From Pseudomonadota bacterium (GTDB taxonomy: Bacteria > Pseudomonadota > Alphaproteobacteria > Caulobacterales > Caulobacteraceae), in the NCBI GenBank assembly GCA_023451375.1, contig JAEXZS010000011.1:1-47152 (forward strand): DNA of 47,152 nt, written 5' to 3'. Every line of letters begins with the position of its first letter. Position 1 is the first letter of the stretch. A program made the position numbers and the translations under genes. Positions 1 to 6,784 of this stretch are shown here, piece after piece. The notes under the pieces were generated by a model. The model made no database searches, was not told the origin of the DNA, and was given only the letters and a program-made list of their open reading frames with translations.

Positions 1-897
1 GGCGTGGACCTCGGCGCCTAGCCGCAGGCCGAGGTCGCGGGCCGCGCGCGGCGCCGGAGCGGTCAGGTCGCCGACGCGGCGCCAGCGGGCCGAACCGTCA
101 GGGCTGAGCATTTCGGTGGTGAGGCGCAGCACGCCGGCCTCGACCAGGGCGTGGGCGCCCACGGCGGTGCGACAGGAGCCCTCGAGCGCGGACATGGCGC
201 CGCGCTCGGCCTCGACGGCCATGGACGTTTCCCTGTGGTTCAGCGCGGCGGTCCAGGGCGCGTCCGCGTCCACGGCCCGGGTCTGGATCGCCAGGGCGCC
301 CTGGCCCGGCGCGGGCAGGAAGGCGTCCAGAGACAGCTTCTCCCGGATCACGTCGGACAGGCCCAGCCGGTTCAGGCCGGAGACGGCCAGCAGGATGGCG
401 TCGAAGTCGCCCTCGGCGGCGCGGCGCAGGCGGGTGTCGACGTTGCCGCGCAGCATCTCGACCTTCAGGTCGGGGCGCAGGGCCAGGGCCTGGGCCTGGC
501 GACGCAGGCTGGCCGTGCCCAGTCGCGCCCCGGTCGGCAGGTCGTCGAACCGTTCGAAGTCGCGGCTGATGAAGGCGTCGCGCGGGTCTTCGCGTTCGGG
601 AATGGCGGCGATGACCAGGCCGTCGGGTTGTTCGGCGGGCACGTCCTTCATCGAGTGGACGGCGGCGTCGATGCGGCCGGCCAGCAGGGCTTCCTCGATC
701 TCCTTGGTGAACAGGGCCTTGCCGCCGATCTCCAGCAGGCGTCGGTCCTGCACCCGGTCGCCGGTGGTGACGATCTCCACCAGTTCGACCCGGTCGGCGG
801 CCACGCCCAGGGCGGCGGCGACGGCCCGCTGCATCATGCCGGACTGGGCGAGCGCCAGTCGCGAGCGCCGGGTGCCGATGCGGAGGGGGAGCTTCAT
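1..897 (-). CDS. hemC: Hydroxymethylbilane synthase (porphobilinogen deaminase), partial
   Basis: Cytoplasmic tetrapyrrole enzyme that joins four porphobilinogens into hydroxymethylbilane. The protein opens MKLPLRIGTRRSRLALAQ, the usual HemC start, followed by the VHSMKDVP segment and the cofactor loop GSCRTAVGA, whose Cys242 is the expected dipyrromethane attachment site. The ATG is at 897-895. The frame stays open for 299 codons to the first base of the window; the family is about 310-320 residues, so only a few C-terminal codons are missing. It diverges from tsaD, an order common in alphaproteobacteria. Function is certain from the motifs. Confidence 0.97.
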   Translation of the reverse strand, partial: MKLPLRIGTRRSRLALAQSGMMQRAVAAALGVAADRVELVEIVTTGDRVQDRRLLEIGGKALFTKEIEEALLAGRIDAAVHSMKDVPAEQPDGLVIAAIPEREDPRDAFISRDFERFDDLPTGARLGTASLRRQAQALALRPDLKVEMLRGNVDTRLRRAAEGDFDAILLAVSGLNRLGLSDVIREKLSLDAFLPAPGQGALAIQTRAVDADAPWTAALNHRETSMAVEAERGAMSALEGSCRTAVGAHALVEAGVLRLTTEMLSPDGSARWRRVGDLTAPAPRAARDLGLRLGAEVHA

Positions 898-947
898 GGA
901 CGCCTATGTCATTGCGCGCGGGCGGCGGGGTCGCTACCTCGACCCGG

Positions 948-2081
948 ATGGATTTGACCGCCGACTATAGCAGCGGAACGGCAGCGGCAACCGGACGGGA
1001 TGTCGAGGGCCTGACGGTTCTGGGTCTGGAGACCAGCTGTGACGAGACCGCCGCCTCGGTGGTGCGCCTGACCGGCGGCCGCGCCGAGGTGCTGTCCTCG
1101 GTGGTGCACAGCCAGATCGACGATCATGCGGCCTATGGCGGCGTGGTGCCCGAGATCGCGGCCCGCAGCCATGTGGAGATGATCGACGGCGTGACCCGCC
1201 GGGCGATGGCCGAGGCCGGGCTGGACTTCGCCGCGCTGGACGGGGTGGCGGCGACGGCGGGTCCGGGCCTGGTCGGCGGGGTGATGGTGGGGCTGAGCTA
1301 CGGCAAGGCCGTCAGCCTGGCGCGCGGCCTGCCTCTGGTGGCGGTGAACCATCTGGAGGGACATGCGGTCTCGGCCCGGCTGGGCGCGGAGGTGGCCTAT
1401 CCCTTCCTGCTGCTGCTGGTCTCGGGCGGGCATTGCCAGCTGTTGGAGGTGCGCGGGATCGGCGACATGAGCCGGGTCGGGGCCACCATCGACGACGCCG
1501 CCGGCGAGGCCTTCGACAAGATCGCCAAGGCCTTGGCCCTGGGCTATCCGGGCGGACCGGCGCTGGAGAGGCTGGCGGAGACGGGCGACGGATCGAAGAT
1601 CGAACTGCCCCGCGCCCTGCTGGGCCGCAAGGACTGCGACTTCTCCTTCTCCGGCCTGAAGACGGCCGCCTTCCGCGTCGCCCAGACGTGCGAGAGCGAC
1701 CAGGACAAGGCCGATCTGGCTGATGCGGTGCAGAAGGCCATCGCCCGACAACTGTCCGAGCGCTCTGAGCGCGCCATGCAGGCCTATGCCGAACGGCACG
1801 AGCACCGGCTGTTCGTCGTGGCGGGGGGCGTGGCGGCCAACAGGACGATCCGGCGCACGCTGGAGGCGACGGCGGCCAAGCACGGCTTCGACTTCCTGGC
1901 GCCGCCGATGGCCTATTGCACCGACAATGCGGCGATGATCGCCCTGGCGGGGGCCGAGCGGCTGGCGTTGGGGCTGGTCAGCGACATCGATGCGGCGGCG
2001 CGTCCGCGATGGCCGCTGGACGAGGCGCGCGCCTTGGCCGATCCTTCGCACAAGCCGGGCCGCAAGGGCGCGAAGGCTTGA
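948..2081 (+). CDS. tsaD: tRNA N6-adenosine threonylcarbamoyltransferase TsaD
   Basis: Catalytic subunit that transfers threonylcarbamoyl to A37 of ANN-decoding tRNAs, working with TsaB and TsaE. The signature VLGLETSCDETAAS lies near the N terminus. The metal-binding pair NHLEGH gives His135 and His139, and a glycine-rich ASKHA-fold segment VVAGGVAANRTIRR lies toward the C terminus. The ATG at 948 gives 377 aa and leaves 50 bp for divergent promoters. An in-frame ATG at 906 would add 14 residues but leaves only 8 bp to the hemC start. Neither has a good Shine-Dalgarno. gpsA follows after 26 nt, so the two are probably cotranscribed. Confidence 0.96.
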   Translation: MDLTADYSSGTAAATGRDVEGLTVLGLETSCDETAASVVRLTGGRAEVLSSVVHSQIDDHAAYGGVVPEIAARSHVEMIDGVTRRAMAEAGLDFAALDGVAATAGPGLVGGVMVGLSYGKAVSLARGLPLVAVNHLEGHAVSARLGAEVAYPFLLLLVSGGHCQLLEVRGIGDMSRVGATIDDAAGEAFDKIAKALALGYPGGPALERLAETGDGSKIELPRALLGRKDCDFSFSGLKTAAFRVAQTCESDQDKADLADAVQKAIARQLSERSERAMQAYAERHEHRLFVVAGGVAANRTIRRTLEATAAKHGFDFLAPPMAYCTDNAAMIALAGAERLALGLVSDIDAAARPRWPLDEARALADPSHKPGRKGAKA

Positions 2082-2107
2082 GTACGAACAGAGCCTCGGG
2101 AGGGCCC

Positions 2108-3106
2108 ATGGAATTCCGCACGGCGGGGGTGATCGGCGCGGGCGCCTGGGGCACGGCCCTGGCGCAGGTGTGCGCGCGGGCGGGGCTGGAGGTCGTGCTG
2201 CAGGCGCGCGAGCCGGAGGTGATCGACAGCATCGCCGCGCGGCGCGTCAACGAGGCCTTCCTGCCGGGCGTCGAAGTGGACGCCGCAATCCGGGCGACGC
2301 CGGACATGGCGGAGCTGGCCGGCTGCGACCTGATCCTGGCCGTTCCGCCGGCCCAGCACATGCGCGGCGCCCTGGCGGCCTTCGCGCCCCATGCCCGGCT
2401 CGAGGTCCCAATCGTGCTGTGCGCCAAGGGGATCGAGCGCGGCTCGCTGAAACTGATGACCGATGTCCTGGCCGAGACCCTGCCGGATGCGCCGGCGGCG
2501 GTGCTGTCGGGGCCCAGCTTCGCGGCCGAGGTGGCGCGCGGCCTGCCGTCGGCGGTGACGCTGGCGTGCGCGGACCCGGCGTTGGGCGAGGCGTTGTTGA
2601 ACACCCTGTCGGCGCCGGCCTTCCGGCCCTATCTGGCCACCGATCTCATCGGGGCCGAGGCGGGGGGAGCGCTGAAGAACGTGCTGGCCATCGCCTGCGG
2701 CGTGGTCGAGGGCCGCCAACTGGGCCGCAGCGCCCATGCGGCGGTGATCACGCGCGGTTTCGCGGAGATGACGCGACTGGCGGTGGCGCTGGGCGGTCAG
2801 GCGGAGACGGTGGCCGGCCTGTGCGGCCTGGGCGACCTGGTCCTGACCTGTTCCAGTCCGCAGTCGCGCAACATGAGCCTGGGCCTGGCGCTGGGGCAGG
2901 GCCAAACGGTGCAGGAGGCGCTGGCGGGCAAACGCTCGGTGGCCGAGGGCTATGAAAGCGCGCCGGCCGTGCGCGAACTGGCGGCGCGCCTGGGCGTGGA
3001 GATGCCGATCGCCGAGGCGACCGCCGCCCTGCTGGCGGGCGAGACGACCGTCGACGGCGCCATGGAGGCCCTGCTGTCGCGGCCGCTGAAGGCCGAGCGG
3101 GTTTGA
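2108..3106 (+). CDS. gpsA: Glycerol-3-phosphate dehydrogenase [NAD(P)+]
   Basis: Reduces dihydroxyacetone phosphate to sn-glycerol 3-phosphate, the backbone for phospholipids. The N-terminal Rossmann motif VIGAGAWGTALAQ is at residues 7-19. LCAKGIE, LSGPSFAAEVA and the helical-domain segment GGALKNVLAIACG with the catalytic lysine are all present. The 332-aa length is normal. The start at 2108 follows a GGGAGGG Shine-Dalgarno at 2098-2104. The stop overlaps the next start (TTGA), implying translational coupling with the Rieske gene. Confidence 0.97.
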   Translation: MEFRTAGVIGAGAWGTALAQVCARAGLEVVLQAREPEVIDSIAARRVNEAFLPGVEVDAAIRATPDMAELAGCDLILAVPPAQHMRGALAAFAPHARLEVPIVLCAKGIERGSLKLMTDVLAETLPDAPAAVLSGPSFAAEVARGLPSAVTLACADPALGEALLNTLSAPAFRPYLATDLIGAEAGGALKNVLAIACGVVEGRQLGRSAHAAVITRGFAEMTRLAVALGGQAETVAGLCGLGDLVLTCSSPQSRNMSLGLALGQGQTVQEALAGKRSVAEGYESAPAVRELAARLGVEMPIAEATAALLAGETTVDGAMEALLSRPLKAERV

Positions 3107-3474
3107 CGGAGACGACCGAACGCCAAAGGGTCTGGAAGACCCCGCCGGGCGTGACGCTGTGCGCCGAGACCGACATCGCCGATCCCGGCTCGCGCGGCTT
3201 CGTGCTTCAGATCGGCGAAGCCTTCTTCCACGGCTTCGTGGTGCGCAAGGACGGCCAGGTCGCCGGCTGGGTCGATCGCTGCCCGCACGCCGGCTTCCCG
3301 CTGGCGATCGAACTGGACCGCTATCTGACCCCGGACGCCTCGCTGATCCTGTGCGGCTGGCACGGGGCGGTGTTCGAGCCGCTGTCGGGCGAATGCAAGG
3401 GCGGACCGTGCGCCGGTGGACGGCTGACGCCGTGGCCGGTCGCAGCGTCCGGCGGCGTGATCCGCACGGCCTGA
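3103..3474 (+). CDS. Rieske [2Fe-2S] domain protein
   Basis: A 123-aa stand-alone Rieske domain with no oxygenase or membrane part. The cluster ligands are C60-x-H62 (RCPHAGF) and C84-x2-H87 (LCGWHGAV), and a pair of extra cysteines lies near residue 107. The start is TTG at 3103, sharing TTGA with the end of gpsA. Such small proteins usually serve as soluble ferredoxin-like carriers or assembly partners; the exact partner cannot be read from the context. It ends one base before the convergent thrB. Confidence 0.85.
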   Translation: MTETTERQRVWKTPPGVTLCAETDIADPGSRGFVLQIGEAFFHGFVVRKDGQVAGWVDRCPHAGFPLAIELDRYLTPDASLILCGWHGAVFEPLSGECKGGPCAGGRLTPWPVAASGGVIRTA

Positions 3475-3475
3475 T

Positions 3476-4417
3476 TCAGGCGGTTTCCACCGCGCGCCAG
3501 TGGTCCAGCCGGTTCAGGAAGACCGCCGGGTCCTTTGGCGTCACCAGCTTGGACGGATCGTGGAAGATGCGGTCGTGCAGCCGGGTCAGGGTGAACCGCA
3601 GCGCCGCCGCCTCGCCGAGAAGCGGCAGGGCGGCGCGCTCGGCCTCGGCCAGGGGGCGGACGGCCTCGTAGCCCCGCTGGAAGGCGGCCAAGGCGGCGGG
3701 GAGCGGACGGCCCTCAGCGTCGAATCCCCAGGCGGACAGCGCGATGGCCAGGTCGTAGGCGAAGGCGCCGGTGCAGCCGAAGTAGAAGTCGATGACGCCG
3801 GAGACGGCGCCGTCTCGGAACAGCACATTGTCGGGGAAGTAGTCGGCGTGGATGGCCCCCGTCGGCAGGTCGGGGAACGGATCGCCCAGGCGGGCCAGCG
3901 CCGTCTCGACCTGATCCAGCAGCGCCCGGTCCTGGCCCGAGGCGCCGGCGGCGCAACGGTCCGCCAGTCGCCGCCATGCCGCCGGTCCGACCGGATTGTC
4001 GCGCCGTCCCGGATAGGCGGCCGCCGTCTGATGCAGGCGCGCAAGCACCGCGCCGGCGGTCGCCTGATCGGCTTCCGAAGACGCGCGGAGCCAGGCGCCG
4101 GTCTTCCACTCGATCACCGCCGCCGCGCGACCGTTCAGCCGACCCAGCCAGCCGCCGGAGCGGTCCGCGATCGGACGCGGGGCGGGAAAGCCCCGCTCGG
4201 CCAGATGCGCGGTCAGGCCCAGGCAGAAGGGCAGGGAAGCCTCGTCCGTGCGGCCCTCGAACAGGGTCAGGACGAACCGGCCCTGCTGGGTATCCAGTCG
4301 GTAGTTGGTGTTCTCCACCCCCTCGGCGATGGGCGCCAGTTCGACCAGCTCGCCCAGCTGGTAGCCGGCCAGGAAGGCGCGGGCCTGATCGTCGGCGACG
4401 GGGGTGAAGACGGCCAT
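3476..4417 (-). CDS. thrB: Homoserine kinase (APH-fold type)
   Basis: Phosphorylates homoserine to O-phosphohomoserine, the penultimate step to threonine. This is the aminoglycoside-phosphotransferase-fold ThrB of alphaproteobacteria and pseudomonads, not the GHMP type. The motifs are GVENTNYRLDT near residues 33-43, the Brenner-type HADYFPDNVLF and then VIDFYFG as the metal-binding aspartate. The length, 313 aa, is usual. It starts 4 nt after the stop of the kinase/dehydrogenase fusion, so it is the second gene of the attenuated thr operon. thrC is not in the window. Confidence 0.93.
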   Translation of the reverse strand: MAVFTPVADDQARAFLAGYQLGELVELAPIAEGVENTNYRLDTQQGRFVLTLFEGRTDEASLPFCLGLTAHLAERGFPAPRPIADRSGGWLGRLNGRAAAVIEWKTGAWLRASSEADQATAGAVLARLHQTAAAYPGRRDNPVGPAAWRRLADRCAAGASGQDRALLDQVETALARLGDPFPDLPTGAIHADYFPDNVLFRDGAVSGVIDFYFGCTGAFAYDLAIALSAWGFDAEGRPLPAALAAFQRGYEAVRPLAEAERAALPLLGEAAALRFTLTRLHDRIFHDPSKLVTPKDPAVFLNRLDHWRAVETA

Positions 4418-4421
4418 GGTG

Positions 4422-6170
4422 CTAGTTTAGCCCGGCGTCGGCGCGGCGCGCGCGCACGATTTCGGCCAGGTCCGCCATGATGCTCTCGGTCGTGGCCCAG
4501 CGCCCGGCGCCCCGGCCCCGGCAGCGCCACACACGGCCGTCGGCGCCATAGACCTTCAGCGCATTGCCTTCGCCGCTGAGGCTGGAGAACAGCGGGTCGC
4601 CGTGGTCGGCCGTCAGCCGGACCGAAGGAAGGGCCTTGCCGTCCTCCAGCCGCGCGGCGCCGATCTGGCGCACGCCGCCTTCGGCCGGAGTCGCCTCCGT
4701 CAGATGGTCGCGCGGCAGGTTCTCGCCCTCGGGGGAAAATCCAAAGGCTTCATGGCACAGCAGGCGCACCTTGGCGGCGGCGTCCAGGCCTTCCAGGTCG
4801 GCCGAGGGATCCTCCTCGGCGAAACCGGCGGCGCGGGCGTCGGCCAGGGCTTCAGCGAACGCCGCGCCCTCGCCCAGCCGCTCCAGCATGAAGTTGACGG
4901 TGCCGTTCAGGACCGCCTCGAAGGCCACGACCTCGCCAGCCTCGCGGGCGGCGCGAACGGTCTCGATCATGGGCGAGCCGCCGCCGACCGAGGCCGACCA
5001 GAACACCCGCCGGCCGTTCGCCTTCGCCAGGGCCTGAAGACCGCCCGGGTCGCGGCTGACGGCCTGTTTGTTGGCGCTGGCGACGTCGCAGCCGGCCTCG
5101 AGCGCCTTGCGGATCAGGGCGTGACCGGCCTCGCCCTCCGACAGGGCCTCGAGAACGATGTCAGGTTTGCGTGACAGCAGCTCGTCGGCGCTGGCGGTGA
5201 ACAGCTCCGGCGGACAGGGCACGTCGCGGGGCTTGCCCGGATTACGCACCAGCACGCCCACGACGTCGTAGCGGGGATCGTTCAGGAGCCGGCCCAGCAC
5301 GCCGCCGCCGACCACGCCGCATCCCGCCACCGCCACTCTCAGAGGGGGCAGGCTGGGGGCCGGTCCGGGAGGCGCTGAGCGCGCGCCGATCACCGTGCCG
5401 TCCGCCCGGTCCAACGCCGCCACCTCGATCTCGACCCCGCGTCGTTCGCCCAGGTCGATGGCGTCGTGCTGCACCAGGGCGCCGCCCAGTTGTCGCGCCT
5501 GATCCCAGGAGGCGCGGCGATAGCGCAGCGCAGGGGCGGTGTTGTCATTGGGGTCGTGGTCGTAGAGGCCGTCGACGTCCTTCACCAGCCGCACCCGGTC
5601 CAGGTTCAGTTCGGCGGCCAGGAAGACGGCCGTCAGGTCCGATCCGCCGCGTCCGAGCAGGGCCACGCGGCCGTCTGGGCGCACGGCGCCGAAGCCGGGG
5701 ACCACCACGACCTCATGCCGCTCCAGCGCCTGCTTCAGGTGGTCGGCGCGCAGGCCGCAGGGGCGCGCATGCTCCGGCTCGCCCTCAGCGACCACGCCCA
5801 GCTCGCGCACCGAAAGGGCCGCGGCGTCCAGCCCCACCCGGTCGCAGGCGACGGCGACCAGGGCCGCGGCCCGTTCCTCGCCCAGGACGACATAGCCCGG
5901 CAGCAGGTCGTTGGAGTGGGCCAGGCCCAGGCCGCGGGCGTCCGCCAGCAGGCGGTCCGTCTCGCCGGCGAAGGCGGACACCACCGCCACCACCTTCCGC
6001 CCCTGCCGCACGTGGGCGTAGCAGGCCGAGGCGACCAGCGGCGCGTCAGCCGGACCGCGCAGGATGGACGAGCCGAACTTCATCACCACCACCTGGGCGG
6101 CGGGCGCGGCCTCGGCGAGCGGCGGTTTCTCGTGATCTGCGACGAGGGCGAGATTGGCGTTGGCGACCAT
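4422..6170 (-). CDS. Bifunctional aspartate kinase / homoserine dehydrogenase lacking ACT domains
   Basis: A 582-aa fusion. Residues about 27-262 are an amino-acid-kinase domain of aspartokinase type: KFGSSIL at 31-37 in place of the usual KFGGTSV, GEER at 97-100, VPGFGAVRPDGRVALLGRGG and KDVDGLYDHDP. A Ser/Ala/Pro linker (about 265-276) leads to homoserine dehydrogenase from about 277, with the NAD(P) motif GCGVVGGG at 283-290, SVGGGSPMIETVRA, NGTVNFMLE and a C-terminal GRGAGRWATTESIMADL. The enzyme would make aspartyl phosphate and reduce aspartate semialdehyde to homoserine. Neither the middle ACT domains of E. coli ThrA nor the C-terminal ACT of stand-alone Hom is present. A Thr-rich leader and attenuator precede it and thrB follows after 4 nt. 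Kinase activity is inferred. Confidence 0.9.
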   Translation of the reverse strand: MVANANLALVADHEKPPLAEAAPAAQVVVMKFGSSILRGPADAPLVASACYAHVRQGRKVVAVVSAFAGETDRLLADARGLGLAHSNDLLPGYVVLGEERAAALVAVACDRVGLDAAALSVRELGVVAEGEPEHARPCGLRADHLKQALERHEVVVVPGFGAVRPDGRVALLGRGGSDLTAVFLAAELNLDRVRLVKDVDGLYDHDPNDNTAPALRYRRASWDQARQLGGALVQHDAIDLGERRGVEIEVAALDRADGTVIGARSAPPGPAPSLPPLRVAVAGCGVVGGGVLGRLLNDPRYDVVGVLVRNPGKPRDVPCPPELFTASADELLSRKPDIVLEALSEGEAGHALIRKALEAGCDVASANKQAVSRDPGGLQALAKANGRRVFWSASVGGGSPMIETVRAAREAGEVVAFEAVLNGTVNFMLERLGEGAAFAEALADARAAGFAEEDPSADLEGLDAAAKVRLLCHEAFGFSPEGENLPRDHLTEATPAEGGVRQIGAARLEDGKALPSVRLTADHGDPLFSSLSGEGNALKVYGADGRVWRCRGRGAGRWATTESIMADLAEIVRARRADAGLN

Positions 6171-6216
6171 GTCAGGGGCTTTCGAGAGAGGATTTCGGTG
6201 GGGTGAAGTCGATATG

Positions 6217-6248
6217 AAAAACCCCGCCTGGCGAGACCGGGCGGGGTT
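6217..6248 (-). terminator. Attenuator terminator of the thr operon
   Basis: On the minus strand AACCCCGCC (6248-6240) pairs with GGCGGGGTT (6228-6220) in a perfect 9-bp stem, followed directly by a run of five U (6221-6217). It lies 47 nt upstream of the kinase/dehydrogenase start and just after a Thr/Ile-rich leader peptide. Its 5' arm can pair instead with the leader-peptide coding region, the arrangement of a ribosome-mediated attenuator. Confidence 0.9.
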
Positions 6249-6298
6249 CGGGTTCTGCGTTTGCCTTGCGTTCGGCGCGCTAACCTGTTCCCGCCCGG
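6237..6298 (-). promoter_or_regulatory. Antiterminator pairing of the thr attenuator
   Basis: CCGGGCGGG (minus strand 6298-6290), inside the last codons of the leader peptide, is perfectly complementary over 9 nt to CCCGCCCGG (6245-6237), which contains most of the 5' arm of the terminator. A ribosome stalled at the Thr codons (6321-6307) would leave 6298-6290 free to form this antiterminator. A ribosome reaching the stop codon at 6282 would mask it and allow termination. Confidence 0.75.
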
Positions 6299-6339
6299 AT
6301 GGGCATGGTGGTGGTGGTCGTACCGGCGCCGATAATCAT
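6280..6339 (-). CDS. thrL: thr operon leader peptide (Thr/Ile attenuator)
   Basis: A 19-codon reading frame, MIIGAGTTTTTMPIRAGTG and stop, with five consecutive threonine codons (ACG then four ACC), a sixth Thr near the end, and three isoleucines. It resembles E. coli ThrL in composition and position but is not the same sequence. It lies directly before an intrinsic terminator and an AK/HSD gene, which fixes the role: translation speed through the Thr/Ile run senses charged tRNA-Thr and tRNA-Ile. The same frame stays open to an ATG at 6414, giving a 44-residue version. Neither start has a clear Shine-Dalgarno, so the start is uncertain although the Thr run is not. Confidence 0.85.
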   Translation of the reverse strand: MIIGAGTTTTTMPIRAGTG

Positions 6340-6434
6340 GCCGAAGCGCGTCGCGGCGAGGCCGGCGACGGGCGAAAGTTCGGCGAGGATCGAGCGCTGG
6401 CGCACGGACGGCATCCGGTGGGAAGTTGCCCCAA

Positions 6435-6463
6435 GGGTGAGCCAAGCTTGCGGGTGACGTCAA
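6435..6463 (-). promoter_or_regulatory. Possible promoter of the thr operon
   Basis: TTGACG is read on the minus strand at 6463-6458, a good match to the caulobacterial sigma-73 -35 element. The -10 region is weak (GCTTGGCT at 6447-6440, only 9-10 nt away). The position, about 120 nt upstream of the Thr codon run, suits a leader transcript. Confidence 0.35.
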
Positions 6464-6558
6464 CCCCCGGGGCACGATTATTTCGTGGCGGAGCCCGCCA
6501 GGGGCATTTCACGCCTAATCCCATGCAGCTGATCTCCTGATTGGGTGGAATTTTTCTC

Positions 6559-6587
6559 TTGACGAATGGCGGGCCGATCGTCAGACG
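6559..6587 (+). promoter_or_regulatory. Possible promoter of the metX-metB operon
   Basis: TTGACGA at 6559-6565 matches the caulobacterial -35 consensus. After a 14-nt spacer, GTCAGACG at 6580-6587 is a partial match to the GCTANAWC -10. It would start transcription a few bases before the first base of the SAM riboswitch at 6594, which supports it. Confidence 0.45.
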
Positions 6588-6593
6588 TAAAGG

Positions 6594-6707
6594 CACTCAT
6601 CAAGACCGGCTGAGGGATTAGGCCCTTTGACGCCGGGGCAACCATCGGGTTCCGCCCGAAACGGTGCCAACTCCTGCGGGGTCCTTCGGGATCGCGAGAG
6701 ATGAGTG
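6594..6707 (+). ncRNA. SAM-I (S-box) riboswitch aptamer
   Basis: P1 is CACTCAT (6594-6600) pairing with ATGAGTG (6701-6707). Between them are the S-box landmarks in order: GACCGGCTGAGGGATTAGGC with the kink-turn, GACGCCGGGGCAACC at the P2/P3 junction, a P3 hairpin closing in GGTGCCAA, CTCC, a P4 stem and GCGAGAGATGAG. It precedes a homoserine acyltransferase and cystathionine gamma-synthase, typical S-box targets. Many alphaproteobacteria use SAM-II at met genes, so an S-box here is notable. Fold and family are assigned by eye. Confidence 0.9.
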
Positions 6708-6774
6708 GAGCATCGACGAGGCGATGCTCCACGATCTGTCACCGCATCGAGCCTTGCTGAGCGAGACGATGCGG
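6705..6774 (+). promoter_or_regulatory. Probable expression platform of the SAM riboswitch
   Basis: Two perfect hairpins follow the aptamer. The first is GTGGAGCATCG (6705-6715) with CGATGCTCCAC (6722-6732), sharing 3 nt with P1. The second is CCGCATCG (6742-6749) with CGATGCGG (6767-6774), whose 3' arm takes in the first bases of the putative GGAAG ribosome site (6773-6777) before the ATG at 6785. GCATCG and CGATGC each occur twice, so partners can be exchanged. Neither hairpin has a U run, suggesting control of translation. The mechanism is inferred. Confidence 0.55.
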
Positions 6775-6784
6775 AAGACGATAG

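Noticed and set aside
116..970. Long Arg/Ser-rich plus-strand reading frames over hemC
   Set aside because: They are antisense frames over a clear hemC; the composition is low-complexity and there is no family similarity.
6083..6475. 130-codon frame through the thr leader
   Set aside because: It crosses the terminator hairpin and overlaps the AK/HSD start in another frame. The Thr-rich leader frame explains the region better.
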